From contig LJDB01000045.1 in assembly GCA_001983455.1 (NCBI GenBank), positions 1 through 64,000 on the forward strand: a stretch of 64,000 bases of DNA. The letters are read 5' to 3'. Under the pieces are notes generated by a model. That model made no database searches. It was not told the origin of the DNA and saw only the letters and a list, made by a program, of their open reading frames with translations. Positions 54,544 through 63,394 of this stretch are shown piece by piece (position 1 is the stretch's first letter; every line of letters starts with the position of its first letter). The DNA comes from Candidatus Epulonipiscium fishelsonii (lineage in GTDB: Bacteria > Bacillota > Clostridia > Lachnospirales > Cellulosilyticaceae). The position numbers were made by a program, and so were the translations under genes.

Positions 54544-55431
54544 CTAAGCTCTTGCTCTTATAGCCTCTGGATAATATGTACTCGTTACATATACCTCTTT
54601 AAGGCCATATATCTCTTTAAAATAATTTGCTGCTTTTATTACATCATTATTATTTTTATATACTCCAAATACAGTGGGGCCGCTTCCACTCATCATGCTT
54701 GCGATTGCTCCCTGATTTAACATTTCTTTTTTAATTTTTTCAATTTCTGGATACATTGCAATTGTCACTTCTTGAAGAACATTTTCCATATTACTAAATA
54801 TGAATTTTATGTCTTTACATTTAATTGCATTTATTAACTCATCTGTTTTTGGGTGTACTTTTATACTTGATATACAGAGTGCTTGATATACTGTTGCAGT
54901 TGATACACTTATATTTGGTTTTGCCAATAAAATATATGTGTATGGTATTGAAGGTAGTGGCGTTAAGACTTCTCCAATTCCTTCTGCAAGAACCGTCCCT
55001 CTCAATATACAAAAAGGCACATCTGCTCCCAATTTTACCCCTATTTCCATAAGTTTTCTTTTGCTAAATCCTGTTCTAAATATTTTATTCAAACCTACTA
55101 AAACAGCTGCTGCATCTGTACTTCCTCCTGCTAACCCTGCCGAAATAGGAATTCTTTTAAAGATATCAATGTAAACTCCATACTTAAGGTTGGCTTCTTC
55201 CAAAAAAACTTGAACCGCTTGATAAGCAATATTTTTATCGTCAATTGGTAACCAAGGAATATTTGTATTTATTTGTATTTTTGGACTTTTTGTTTTCTTA
55301 ATATAAATGGTATCATATAAATTTATAGTCTGCATTATCATCCTCAAATCATGGTACCCATTTTCACGTTTTCCAATTACATCTAAACTAATATTAATCT
55401 TGGCCTTCGCTCTTAGTGTTATCGTCTCCAT
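54544..55431 (-). CDS. ispE: 4-diphosphocytidyl-2-C-methyl-D-erythritol kinase
   Basis: 295 residues. GHMP-family kinase of the MEP isoprenoid pathway (EC 2.7.1.148). RAKAKINISLDVIGKRENGYHDL at the N-terminus, the glycine-rich ATP loop PISAGLAGGSTDAAAVL, LGADVPFCILRGTVLAEGIGE, and the C-terminal MSGSGPTVFGVY are all typical. GGAGAAG precedes the ATG. The 197 bases upstream hold no gene. The linked GntR gene follows. Confidence 0.95.
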   Translation of the reverse strand: METITLRAKAKINISLDVIGKRENGYHDLRMIMQTINLYDTIYIKKTKSPKIQINTNIPWLPIDDKNIAYQAVQVFLEEANLKYGVYIDIFKRIPISAGLAGGSTDAAAVLVGLNKIFRTGFSKRKLMEIGVKLGADVPFCILRGTVLAEGIGEVLTPLPSIPYTYILLAKPNISVSTATVYQALCISSIKVHPKTDELINAIKCKDIKFIFSNMENVLQEVTIAMYPEIEKIKKEMLNQGAIASMMSGSGPTVFGVYKNNNDVIKAANYFKEIYGLKEVYVTSTYYPEAIRARA

Positions 55432-55628
55432 TTCTTCTCCTTTTCTTATTCTCTTTTTTATATTATAAGTTACATGTAATTTAATTACAAGAATTTATAA
55501 CTTTTTAGAAATTTAATGCTTAAAAGATTGATTTTTGAGTAATATTCCTTAAAAACTACTATTAACATTTTAATTCCTAGTTTTATAACGCTGTTGATTT
55601 ATTAAGTTTTTAATGCTCCCTTCTAGTT

Positions 55629-56285
55629 TCACTTTGGATCAAGGTATTTTAAGATCATTTTTTCATTATTAGAAATATCTTCAGCTAGTTTATATTCAAT
55701 TTGATCACTTTCTTCAGCGTTTATATAACCACTTAGTTTAGTTATTATATCATTCAAATCTTTTGCAAGCTTTCCTCTATAAACGGTTAAATTTATATTG
55801 TCATTTTCATTGGATTTTACATTTATATAATCATATATAAAATACTTCCTTTTATCTATATTATAATAAATTGCTAAAAAATATTCGGTTATATCTTCAT
55901 CATTATAAATATACTTAAAATCAGACTTTAATTTATTTGCTGAAAACTTTTGAACTGGTCTTATATCTGAAATAGAATATATTAATGTTCCGTTAAATTT
56001 AATTGTAAGAGAAGGTTTTACTTTTTTCTTAAAAATATTAAATTCATTTAAGAAAAATTGCAACATTCCATTGCTATTAGGAATTTTTACTCCATTTATA
56101 TTGTTCACCTTCATATTTTGATTTGGTAACAACTGAAGCAAGTAGGCCAACACCTCAGCCGAATTCATATTTTTTGCCATTCCCAATTGCTTAAACTTTT
56201 CTACAGTCTCATATGGACATTCTATTGTAAGATGTGCTGTTTTAGGTTTCTCTTTAAATTCATTAATTATTGTTTTACCTGACAT
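55629..56285 (-). CDS. Unknown protein with a ribbon-helix-helix-like N-terminus
   Basis: 218 residues. Residues about 15-55 (TAHLTIECPYETVEKFKQLG, MNSAEVLAYLLQLL) have the strand-helix-helix pattern of a ribbon-helix-helix DNA-binding fold; this is a weak call. The remaining 160 residues are Lys/Asn/Tyr/Ile-rich with no family I recognise. The open frame starts at a GTG at 56294, but the AAGGAG site fits ATG 56285. No signal peptide. It is downstream of sipL on the same strand with a 153-base gap. Confidence 0.65.
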   Translation of the reverse strand: MSGKTIINEFKEKPKTAHLTIECPYETVEKFKQLGMAKNMNSAEVLAYLLQLLPNQNMKVNNINGVKIPNSNGMLQFFLNEFNIFKKKVKPSLTIKFNGTLIYSISDIRPVQKFSANKLKSDFKYIYNDEDITEYFLAIYYNIDKRKYFIYDYINVKSNENDNINLTVYRGKLAKDLNDIITKLSGYINAEESDQIEYKLAEDISNNEKMILKYLDPK

Positions 56286-56438
56286 ATTACTCACTCCTTA
56301 TTTTATTACATTGTGCTAATTAAACATTTTTTTCTTTTACTTACTTCCTTCTTGAGAATTATATTTATGACCAAAGATAAATTAAGAAAAAATGCCTACT
56401 TCAAATAGGAAATGTTATTTGAAATAAGCATAAAATTA

Positions 56439-58007
56439 TTAAAATTTTGATTGTTTAATTATTATAACTTTTTCGCCTGAATTTGGTTGATAGCTTTCAT
56501 CAAATTCATTGACTTGTGCAATATTTTTAACAGTTGTATTAAATTTTTTCGCTATATCCCAAAGACTTTCACCGTTTTTAACAGTATATACAATTATAGT
56601 TGGATATTCACTAATTATATCTTTAGTCATATCTTCAATTTCAATTTTATCAATAATACTAATTTGTTTAGTTTCATAAACGTTTACTTGATAATCTAAT
56701 TTATAATCTATACTCAAACTTTCACGATTAACTGCTATTAATTGAACATCTTTTGGAGTAACTTTTGCTTCAATATTATAATTATTATTTGGATTTAAAT
56801 TAGTACTTAAATCCATATTAAATGGTAGGCTATCCATAAAAGTTATAATTTTATTTGCAGATTCTTCATCCGTATAAATTATTAATACTTCTATAATTCC
56901 TTCAATTGTTAGCTTGTCATTAACAATATCTACCTCATCAACTTTTGCTTTTAACTCAATATTATAAACTTGATGTATGTCTGGGTTTAATCCGTCAATA
57001 TTTAGTGTTTCTTTTGTTACAGTTGAAATATTATCTTTAAATGCAAGATTTTCATATTTTTCTACTTTACTGCTTTCATTAACGACTTTTCCAGGTGCAT
57101 ATACATCACCCACAATTTCTAGTTTCTCATTGTTATAGGTTGTATATTTTGCTGTAACAATACATTCAACTTCAACTATACGGTCTTCTCCTTCATAATC
57201 TGGATTGACTTGAACAAATGTAGGAGATACATCCAAAACACAGTCCCAATGTTGCTCATCATCAAGTTTTATAAGGTCAACCACACCAGAAAATGGTATT
57301 TTGTTTGAATACACATTAAGGTTATTATCTTCCATTGATTGATATAAAATAGAAACTTCGACCATTCCATTAAATATAAGTTCCTCAGCAGTACGTTTAA
57401 TTTGATCTTCTTTAATACTAGTCGAAATCTTTAAAATGTCTCCAATATATGGTTTATTACTTGGAATTGTCAGCTCGTCTTTAACTATAATCTTTTCTTC
57501 CTTTTCAGGTGCTATACTAACAATATTTAATTCTTTCATCTTTTTCTCAACTAGTATATCTGTATTTAAATCTTCTATCAAATAAAGTTCTTTGCTTTTA
57601 GTTACAATTGCTCCAACTTCAATAATAACTTTGATATTAAGTTTTCGTTCATTTAATATATTCCAATTAAGATGTTCAATATCATATACAAATTCAACAC
57701 GTTGTTCAGGATCAACTCCCTCTATAATCATAAAATCTTCAATAGGGATTGAACCTTTCATTTTACAAATTTCATTACCATTATCAGGTAAATATAAAAT
57801 TGTAATATCAACTTCGCCTTTATATATAACTCTATTTTGTTGCACATCAAATGTATCCATTTTTAAAGTTCCATCCAGAAAAAGTACTCTTTGCATATCT
57901 GGTTTTCCGTCAGGAACAATTAAATCTCTTTCTTTTACAATTTGTGAAGTTTCTTTTTGTGTTGTTTCATTTACATCCATTAATTTCTTTATTAGTTCTA
58001 TTGCCAT
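56439..58007 (-). CDS. sipL: SipL-like spore coat morphogenetic protein (DUF3794 + LysM)
   Basis: 522 residues. Three DUF3794-type repeats (about residues 1-140, 165-300 and 315-455) are followed by a C-terminal LysM (YTVKNGESLWDIAKKFNTTV, residues 475-520). This is the layout of Clostridioides difficile SipL (about 510 residues), which binds SpoIVA through LysM and is needed for coat assembly around the forespore. AGGGGG precedes the ATG. The neighbouring genes include spoIIR, so this is a sporulation-rich area. Expression from a mother-cell sigma factor is expected but I could not pick a promoter. Confidence 0.9.
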   Translation of the reverse strand: MAIELIKKLMDVNETTQKETSQIVKERDLIVPDGKPDMQRVLFLDGTLKMDTFDVQQNRVIYKGEVDITILYLPDNGNEICKMKGSIPIEDFMIIEGVDPEQRVEFVYDIEHLNWNILNERKLNIKVIIEVGAIVTKSKELYLIEDLNTDILVEKKMKELNIVSIAPEKEEKIIVKDELTIPSNKPYIGDILKISTSIKEDQIKRTAEELIFNGMVEVSILYQSMEDNNLNVYSNKIPFSGVVDLIKLDDEQHWDCVLDVSPTFVQVNPDYEGEDRIVEVECIVTAKYTTYNNEKLEIVGDVYAPGKVVNESSKVEKYENLAFKDNISTVTKETLNIDGLNPDIHQVYNIELKAKVDEVDIVNDKLTIEGIIEVLIIYTDEESANKIITFMDSLPFNMDLSTNLNPNNNYNIEAKVTPKDVQLIAVNRESLSIDYKLDYQVNVYETKQISIIDKIEIEDMTKDIISEYPTIIVYTVKNGESLWDIAKKFNTTVKNIAQVNEFDESYQPNSGEKVIIIKQSKF

Positions 58008-58306
58008 TTTTAAAGTCCCCCTCTTATATTATTTCCTATAATAAATGTATGTTTGTACCTTATCCAATTATTACTATTAATTAATAAATCGAAAAACTAT
58101 TCTGTTATACTATTTAAAATTCTATTATTTCATTAATAATGTATTTATTTAAGTAGCTCTTAAATCAAAAGTATAATTTAATAGTACAATATTTAAAACT
58201 ATTGTTATAAAAGCATTTCTAGTATCAACTATAATTATATTTTTTTTACTATACTATGTATTATATTTTTTTTATGTGGCATAATAAAAATGTATTAAAA
58301 TATGAT
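58008..58306. other. Intergenic region between sipL and the DUF4430 gene
   Basis: Very AT-rich, with long T and A runs; divergent promoters for both neighbours must lie here. I see no clear consensus, gene or repeat. Confidence 0.5.
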
Positions 58307-58347
58307 AAGGAGGAGCTACTTAAATAATAGTAGCAAAAAATTAAATG
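58307..58347 (+). promoter_or_regulatory. Shine-Dalgarno separated from its start codon by a hairpin (DUF4430 gene)
   Basis: AAGGAGG (58307-58313) is 31 bases from ATG 58345, too far for normal initiation. Between them GCTACT (58315-58320) and AGTAGC (58329-58334) pair perfectly with an eight-base loop. If the hairpin forms, effective spacing is 11 bases. An in-frame TAA immediately precedes the ATG and no other start codon suits the site. Confidence 0.65.
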
Positions 58348-58803
58348 AATAAAAAATTTGGTTTAATTATTTTAGCAATGGCATTATTTAGTATAAATGC
58401 TATCCCTGCCATGTCAGCCCCTGATTTACAAACTACTGTTGCATCTAGTAAAGAACAAAGTACCGTTATGGTATCAGTTAGTGCAAAAACTATAAATAAA
58501 GGTGAACTACTTACACCAACGGCAGTACAAATCGATGATGACTCAACTGCTTGGTCTGTTTTGAAAAAAGTACTAGATGAGAAAAAAATTAAGTATGAAG
58601 TTCAACAAAGCAAAAATGATTTTTATGTAGTTTCAATAGACGGCATTGCAACAGAATCTGATGATAAAAATAGTGGATGGATGTATAGCGTAAATGGTGT
58701 TTATGGTCAAGTTTGTGCAAATCAATGTAAAGTAAAAAAAGGTGACAAAGTTGAATGGAACTATACTACAAATCTTGGAAAAGATTTAGGTGCAAAAGAA
58801 TAA
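58345..58803 (+). CDS. Exported DUF4430 (transcobalamin-like) domain protein
   Basis: 152 residues. Signal peptide (about 1-25, ending MSA). The mature part is a single DUF4430 domain: DDDSTAWSVLKKVLDEKKIK, NSGWMYSVNGVYG and KKGDKVEWNYTTNLG. The domain resembles the beta domain of transcobalamin and intrinsic factor and is common in Firmicutes surface proteins; cobalamin binding is not established. Two cysteines (in QVCANQCKV) could form a disulphide. There is no lipobox and no sortase motif, so it should be secreted. The start codon is unusual in being bridged to its ribosome site by a hairpin. Confidence 0.85.
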   Translation: MNKKFGLIILAMALFSINAIPAMSAPDLQTTVASSKEQSTVMVSVSAKTINKGELLTPTAVQIDDDSTAWSVLKKVLDEKKIKYEVQQSKNDFYVVSIDGIATESDDKNSGWMYSVNGVYGQVCANQCKVKKGDKVEWNYTTNLGKDLGAKE

Positions 58804-58842
58804 TAAATACAAGCTCTGTTTTTTCCAGATAATACAGTAGCT

Positions 58843-58881
58843 CATATTGCATTAGTACATACAATGTGCTTATGCAATATG
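58843..58881. terminator. Inverted repeat after the DUF4430 gene
   Basis: CATATTGCAT and ATGCAATATG pair perfectly over ten bases around a 19-base loop that itself has a short pairing. It lies 40 bases past the stop codon; a terminator is likely, though the T run is interrupted. The string ATATTGCATAGC recurs near 58924. Confidence 0.5.
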
Positions 58882-59067
58882 CTAAGCCGTTTTACCTCTT
58901 ATTCAATTTACAGTGCTATTTTATATTGCATAGCTTATAATTATAATATGTTAAATTCAAAAAAAGAGTAATCTATAGCCTAAATATTTTTTTACAAAAT
59001 ATGTATAAATTTATTTAAACTGTAAATACTCTATTTAGAGTAAGCTAAATGAAAAGAGGAGTAGATT

Positions 59068-59691
59068 ATGAAAGCTGTACATAACTTATTATATTTAGGT
59101 ATTATCGCAATATTATTAAATATATCTTTATTTTTTGAATCAAAAACGTTTGTTGAAGAAACAAGCAAAATTTTAAGTGAAAACGTTCTTAGGTTTCATA
59201 TACTAGCAAATAGCAACACTCCACAAGACCAGTTGCTAAAAGAAAATGTACGTGATGCCGTTTTGCATTTTATGGAGCCAAAGCTTAGACAAGTTACTTC
59301 AATAGAGGAAAGTCGTGAACTTATTAAGCAGAATTTTGAAAATATAAAGCAAATCTCAAAACAAGTTATAGCTGATTGGGGAAAAGATTATAAAGTACAT
59401 ATTGAAATTGCTGAAACTAAGTTTCCAAATAAATCATATGGCGATATCATTTTTCCAGCTGGTACTTATGAGGCTTGCCGTATTTTGATTGGTCAAGCAA
59501 CAGGTGAAAACTGGTGGTGTGTGATGTATCCTCCATTATGTTATGTGGATGCTGCTACAGGATTTCATTCATTGGAAGGTAAACAATTGTTACAAACTTT
59601 AAATAAGGAACAATATGAGATTGTATCTTATCAAATTGAAAATCCATATCAAATTAAATTTAAAATTTTAGAGTGGTTTAGGTTTAGGTAA
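59068..59691 (+). CDS. spoIIR: Stage II sporulation protein R
   Basis: 207 residues. SpoIIR is made in the forespore, crosses the septum and triggers SpoIIGA to process pro-sigma-E in the mother cell. An N-terminal hydrophobic segment (about 5-22) serves as the export signal. Conserved motifs: NVLRFHILANSNTPQDQLLKENVRDAVL, GTYEACRILIGQATGENWWCVMYPPLCYVD. Length is as expected. GAGGAG precedes the ATG. Expression under forespore sigma-F is expected from the family; I did not identify the promoter. Monocistronic. Confidence 0.95.
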   Translation: MKAVHNLLYLGIIAILLNISLFFESKTFVEETSKILSENVLRFHILANSNTPQDQLLKENVRDAVLHFMEPKLRQVTSIEESRELIKQNFENIKQISKQVIADWGKDYKVHIEIAETKFPNKSYGDIIFPAGTYEACRILIGQATGENWWCVMYPPLCYVDAATGFHSLEGKQLLQTLNKEQYEIVSYQIENPYQIKFKILEWFRFR

Positions 59692-59771
59692 AAGACTTAT
59701 TGTGCTATTTAAACTTTATTCCTTAAGGGTTAGAATTTAACTAGCACAACAGGGTAAACTCTCTCACAAAT

Positions 59772-59838
59772 AAGGAGAAAAGACCTTTTCTCCTTATCAT
59801 TAACAAAAAACTATAGAATTAATACTATAGTTTTTTGT
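59772..59838. terminator. Two adjacent terminator hairpins before ddl
   Basis: First AAGGAGAAAAG with CTTTTCTCCTT (59772-59795), then ACAAAAAACTATAG with CTATAGTTTTTTGT (59804-59838). Both stems are perfect and the second carries its own T tract. The rest of the 59692-59985 gap has no gene. Confidence 0.75.
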
Positions 59839-59985
59839 TATTCGTGATAACGGATTCACAAACAACGTGACTAAATCTGTTTTCACTACAAGATATAAAA
59901 CTATAGTAACTTTAAATTTTATATCTTATAAATTCAAAGATTTTGCATATAAATATAGAGATAAATATAATTTTGGAGGAAATTT

Positions 59986-61035
59986 ATGAAGGAAAATATT
60001 TTGCTTTTATTTGGAGGTCAATCATCTGAACATGAAGTTTCTTTAAAATCAGCAACAACTATTTTTAACAACTTTGACAAGGATAAATATGACGTATATC
60101 CAGTGGGGATTACTAAAAATGGAAAGTGGTTGTTGGATAAAGATCCAAAAGTTGATTTTACAAAAAATGTTTGGATAAATAAAGGTATCGCATGTGTTTT
60201 AAGTCCAGATGCCACTGATGGTGGGTTAATTTTAATGCGTGAAGATGAAGATATTGTAAAAATTAGAATAGATAAAGTGTTTCCTGTTCTTCATGGAAAA
60301 TATGGAGAAGATGGGACAGTGCAGGGACTTTGCAAATTAGCACAAATTCCCTATGTTGGTTGTGGCGTAATTTCTTCAGCAATATCTATGGACAAAGCTT
60401 TTACAAAAATAATTGTAAAAGAGGCCGGAATTCCACAAGCAGATTTTGTTATAATAAAAGAAGAAGATTTCGATGATATAGATAATTCAGTTAAAAAAAT
60501 TGAAACTGCATTTGGATATCCATACTTTATAAAACCTGCTAATGCTGGTTCTTCAGTAGGAATTTCAAAAGCACATAATAGAGAAGAATTAATCAATGGA
60601 ATCAAAAATGCACTATTGCATGACAGTAAAGTCCTAGTCGAGGAAACAATTGTTGGTAGAGAAGTTGAAACTGCTGTTTTAGGTAATAAAGATTTGCAAG
60701 TCTCTGGAGTTGGAGAAATTTTAGCTGCAGCAGAATTTTACGATTTTGATGCTAAATACAACAACGCAGCTTCAAAAACCGTTGTTTCAGCAGATTTGCC
60801 TGAAAATATAAAAAATGAAATTAGGAAATATGCTAAAATTATATTTAAAGCTCTAGAATGTAAAGGATTATCAAGAGTTGATTTTTTTGTTACAAATGAT
60901 AATAAAATTATATTCAATGAAATAAACACTTTACCTGGGTTTACTCCAATAAGTATGTATCCAATGTTATTTGAAGCAGAGGGAATAGAAATAAAAGAAC
61001 TTATAAATAAACTTTTAGCACTAGCAACTTTATAA
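59986..61035 (+). CDS. ddl: D-alanine--D-alanine ligase
   Basis: 349 residues. It makes the D-Ala-D-Ala dipeptide for peptidoglycan (EC 6.3.2.4). ATP-grasp fold: LLFGGQSSEHEVSLKSA at the N-terminus, FPVLHGKYGEDGTVQG, SMDKAFTK, PYFIKPANAGSSVGISK, VEETIVGREVETAVLG and the metal-binding NEINTLPGFTPISMYP. The omega-loop reads AKYNNAASKT, with the Lys-Tyr pair seen in D-Ala-D-Ala rather than VanA-type D-lactate ligases. GGAGG precedes the ATG. murI lies downstream after a 167-base gap, both serving cell-wall precursor synthesis. Confidence 0.95.
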   Translation: MKENILLLFGGQSSEHEVSLKSATTIFNNFDKDKYDVYPVGITKNGKWLLDKDPKVDFTKNVWINKGIACVLSPDATDGGLILMREDEDIVKIRIDKVFPVLHGKYGEDGTVQGLCKLAQIPYVGCGVISSAISMDKAFTKIIVKEAGIPQADFVIIKEEDFDDIDNSVKKIETAFGYPYFIKPANAGSSVGISKAHNREELINGIKNALLHDSKVLVEETIVGREVETAVLGNKDLQVSGVGEILAAAEFYDFDAKYNNAASKTVVSADLPENIKNEIRKYAKIIFKALECKGLSRVDFFVTNDNKIIFNEINTLPGFTPISMYPMLFEAEGIEIKELINKLLALATL

Positions 61036-61041
61036 AATAAT

Positions 61042-61066
61042 AAGAACAGACATTTGGTCTTTTCTT
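61042..61066 (+). terminator. Terminator after ddl
   Basis: AAGAACAGAC and GTCTTTTCTT pair over ten bases (one mismatch) with a five-base loop, starting seven bases past the stop. Confidence 0.6.
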
Positions 61067-61079
61067 ACTATCATGAATA

Positions 61080-61127
61080 ACGCCTTATATCTCCATAGCT
61101 GAAGCTGGGAGCTTTATGGCGTGTTTT
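61080..61127 (+). terminator. Compound hairpin between ddl and murI
   Basis: Three nested pairings: ACGCC with GGCGT, CTCC with GGGAG, and AGCT with AGCT, then GTTTT. It reads as a second terminator or a structured leader for murI; no riboswitch class is recognised. Confidence 0.5.
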
Positions 61128-61145
61128 AGCAAAAAATTTATTAGC

Positions 61146-61205
61146 AAAAAGGAGGTTACAAGGATATTCGCCCATCCAATGACTAGTATCCTTGCTTAAA
61201 TAATG
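61146..61205 (+). promoter_or_regulatory. Shine-Dalgarno separated from its start codon by a hairpin (murI)
   Basis: AAAAAGGAGG (61146-61155) is 47 bases from ATG 61203. Between them CAAGGATA (61159-61166) and TATCCTTG (61187-61194) pair perfectly around a 20-base loop. With the hairpin folded, effective spacing from GGAGG to ATG is 11 bases, the same as at 58345. No ribosome site lies closer to the ATG. Confidence 0.65.
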
Positions 61206-62006
61206 AATAGACCAATAGGAATTTTTGACTCTGGAGTTGGTGGACTGACTATTGTAAAAGAAGTGATCAAACAGCTTCCAAAAGAGTCTATTGTATATTT
61301 TGGAGATACTGCTCGTTTACCATATGGTAGCAAATCTAAAGAAGATATTACAAAATTCTCATCTCAAATTATAAAATTTTTGCTTGAACAAAATGTAAAA
61401 TTAATTATTGTTGCTTGCAACACAATAAATGCGAATTGTATATATGAATTAAGAAATATGTTTCCACATGTTGATATTATAGGAGTGGTTGATGCTGGAA
61501 CAAAAATGGCTTCAAATGTAACTATAAATGGTCGAATTGGTATAATAGGTACTCAAGCGACTATTATAAGTAACATGTATGAGCAATTGCTAAAAAAGAA
61601 TAATTCAAATTTTAAAATATATTCAAAAGCGTGCCCCTTATTTGTTCCTTTAGTAGAGGATGGCTGGATAAATCATCTTGCTACACATTTAATCACTGAA
61701 CATTATTTAGATGCTTTACTTCAAAAAAATATCGATACTTTAATTTTAGGTTGCACCCATTACCCTATGTTAGCAGAAGTAATTCAAGAAGTAGTAGGAG
61801 ATGTAATGCTTATAAATCCTGCGATTGAAGTTGCAAAATCAACAAAGACCGTATTGCAAAATCTAAATTTAGAGTCTCAAAAAAATGCCACATATTCATT
61901 TTATGTTAGTGCTCAACCAAGCAACATGAAAAAAACAGTAGAAACATTTTTAGGCTGTTCAATAGATAAAGTTAGTACTGTGGAAATAGATAAATATTAT
62001 TTATAA
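61203..62006 (+). CDS. murI: Glutamate racemase
   Basis: 267 residues. Interconverts L- and D-glutamate for peptidoglycan (EC 5.1.1.3). The two catalytic cysteines are C72 in VACNTINAN and C184 in LGCTHYPML, with D9-S10 in IFDSGVGGLT and the YFGDTARLPYG motif. The ATG at 61203 gives the canonical N-terminus NRPIGIFDSG; no upstream in-frame start exists close by, although the nearest Shine-Dalgarno is 47 bases away across a hairpin. The YwiB-like gene follows 23 bases after the stop, so the two probably share a transcript. Confidence 0.95.
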   Translation: MNRPIGIFDSGVGGLTIVKEVIKQLPKESIVYFGDTARLPYGSKSKEDITKFSSQIIKFLLEQNVKLIIVACNTINANCIYELRNMFPHVDIIGVVDAGTKMASNVTINGRIGIIGTQATIISNMYEQLLKKNNSNFKIYSKACPLFVPLVEDGWINHLATHLITEHYLDALLQKNIDTLILGCTHYPMLAEVIQEVVGDVMLINPAIEVAKSTKTVLQNLNLESQKNATYSFYVSAQPSNMKKTVETFLGCSIDKVSTVEIDKYYL

Positions 62007-62029
62007 ACTTAAAGGAGCCACATAATATT

Positions 62030-62425
62030 ATGGATAACATTAAATTGCATATTAAAGAGATTCAAAGTTACGAAGATTTTCAAAATGAAACAAAATATAC
62101 AGTAAATGCTAAGATGGGAAAAAAGGATAAGACAGTTTTTATTAGATATGAACATGAAGGTATTAAAGTAAATATTAAAGTTAAAAATGAAAAAATTGAG
62201 ATAAGCCAAGAAGAAAATGGCATTTCAAAAAATATTTTGATATTTATAGAAAATAAGCCATGGCAATATCGATTATATACTGAAGTTGGCAACATAGACA
62301 TAAAAATTTCCACACAAAAAATAGAATATTCATATGAACCACTACACTTATATTTAAAATATGATGTACTTATGAACGAAAAAAAAATAAGTACTAACGA
62401 GTACCATTACAATTTAGACTTATAA
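62030..62425 (+). CDS. YwiB-like (DUF1934) small beta-barrel protein
   Basis: 131 residues, no signal peptide. Predicted almost entirely beta, with the DUF1934/YwiB pattern: an N-terminal strand IKEIQSYEDF, a central KTVFIRYEHEG region, a mid-protein IEISQEENG and a C-terminal LHLYLKYDVLMNEKKIS. Members adopt a calycin-like barrel and have no known function. AAGGAG lies about 11 bases before the ATG. Likely co-transcribed with murI. The family call rests on pattern, not on a search. Confidence 0.7.
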   Translation: MDNIKLHIKEIQSYEDFQNETKYTVNAKMGKKDKTVFIRYEHEGIKVNIKVKNEKIEISQEENGISKNILIFIENKPWQYRLYTEVGNIDIKISTQKIEYSYEPLHLYLKYDVLMNEKKISTNEYHYNLDL

Positions 62426-62463
62426 AAAAATCCCCTGCCTAAAAATGACAGGGAATTTTTTTT
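62426..62463. terminator. Bidirectional terminator between the YwiB-like gene and flagellin
   Basis: AAAAAATCCCCTG and CAGGGAATTTTTTT pair around an 11-base loop, with A and T tracts on either side, between converging genes. Confidence 0.85.
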
Positions 62464-62490
62464 ATATTTTTATATGTTTATATTTTTATA

Positions 62491-63297
62491 TTATCCAAGT
62501 AAGCCAAGTGCTTGATTTGGAATTTGATTTGCTTGAGCCATCATACTTTGTGCCGCTTGATTTAATACATTGAATTTGGTAAAGTTCATCATTTCCGATG
62601 CCATATCTGTATCTCGAATACGAGATTCCGATGTAGTTAAGTTTTCTGATGTAACTTTTTGATTTTCTAAAGTATGTTCCAGTCTATTTTGTGCAGCACC
62701 AATTTTTGCACGTTGCGTACTTACAGTTTGAATTGCAGTCTCAACGCCATCGACAGCAGCCTTTGCACCCGTACCATCTGTATCATTTATATCAAGTGCA
62801 CCTGAAGCGTCAGATATGAGGTCAGTAGTTACTTGTGGAATTGTAATTGCTAAAGATCCATCATGTCCTGTCGCAATCACTGCACCACTTGTTATTGCAA
62901 GGTCATTAAATTTTGTTGATGTAATAATGTTGGTCATTTCTGAATTTAATGCTAGTAGTTCTTCTTCAATATTTTCTCTATCCTGTTCACTATACGTACC
63001 AGTGGATGCTTGCACTAATAGTTCTTTTGAACGTGTAAGCATTGAGCTTACTTCATCTAGTGCACCCTCTGCTGTTTGCGCATAAGAAATACCATCTTGA
63101 ACGTTTCTACTTGCTTGATTTAATCCTTTTATTTGTGATCTCATTCTTTCCGAAACTGCTAAGCCTGCTGCATCATCTGCTGCACGGTTTATTCTCAATC
63201 CTGATGAAAGTTTTTCTGAAGCCTTTCCTAATTGAGTTGTGTTTGATCCCATATTTCTGTGAGCATTTAAAGAAAGCATATTTGTATTTACTATCAT
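62491..63297 (-). CDS. hag: Flagellin
   Basis: 268 residues. Flagellar filament subunit, exported unfolded through the flagellar apparatus. The conserved D0/D1 ends are present: VNTNMLSLNAHRNMG, KLSSGLRINRAADDAAGLAVSERM and, at the C-terminus, NRLEHTLENQKVTSENLTTSESRIRDTDMASEM followed by QANQIPNQALGLLG. The middle is short (about residues 130-185), so this is a compact flagellin without extra surface domains. GGAGGAG precedes the ATG. A second, near-identical flagellin lies 97 bases upstream on the same strand. I found no convincing sigma-D promoter between them. Confidence 0.97.
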   Translation of the reverse strand: MIVNTNMLSLNAHRNMGSNTTQLGKASEKLSSGLRINRAADDAAGLAVSERMRSQIKGLNQASRNVQDGISYAQTAEGALDEVSSMLTRSKELLVQASTGTYSEQDRENIEEELLALNSEMTNIITSTKFNDLAITSGAVIATGHDGSLAITIPQVTTDLISDASGALDINDTDGTGAKAAVDGVETAIQTVSTQRAKIGAAQNRLEHTLENQKVTSENLTTSESRIRDTDMASEMMNFTKFNVLNQAAQSMMAQANQIPNQALGLLG

Positions 63298-63394
63298 TTT
63301 GACTCCTCCTTGAATTAGAAAAATTTGATATCCTTATCATCAATATTATTATTCAAATATTTTTATATTTATACATATAGTTTTATAGATATTA

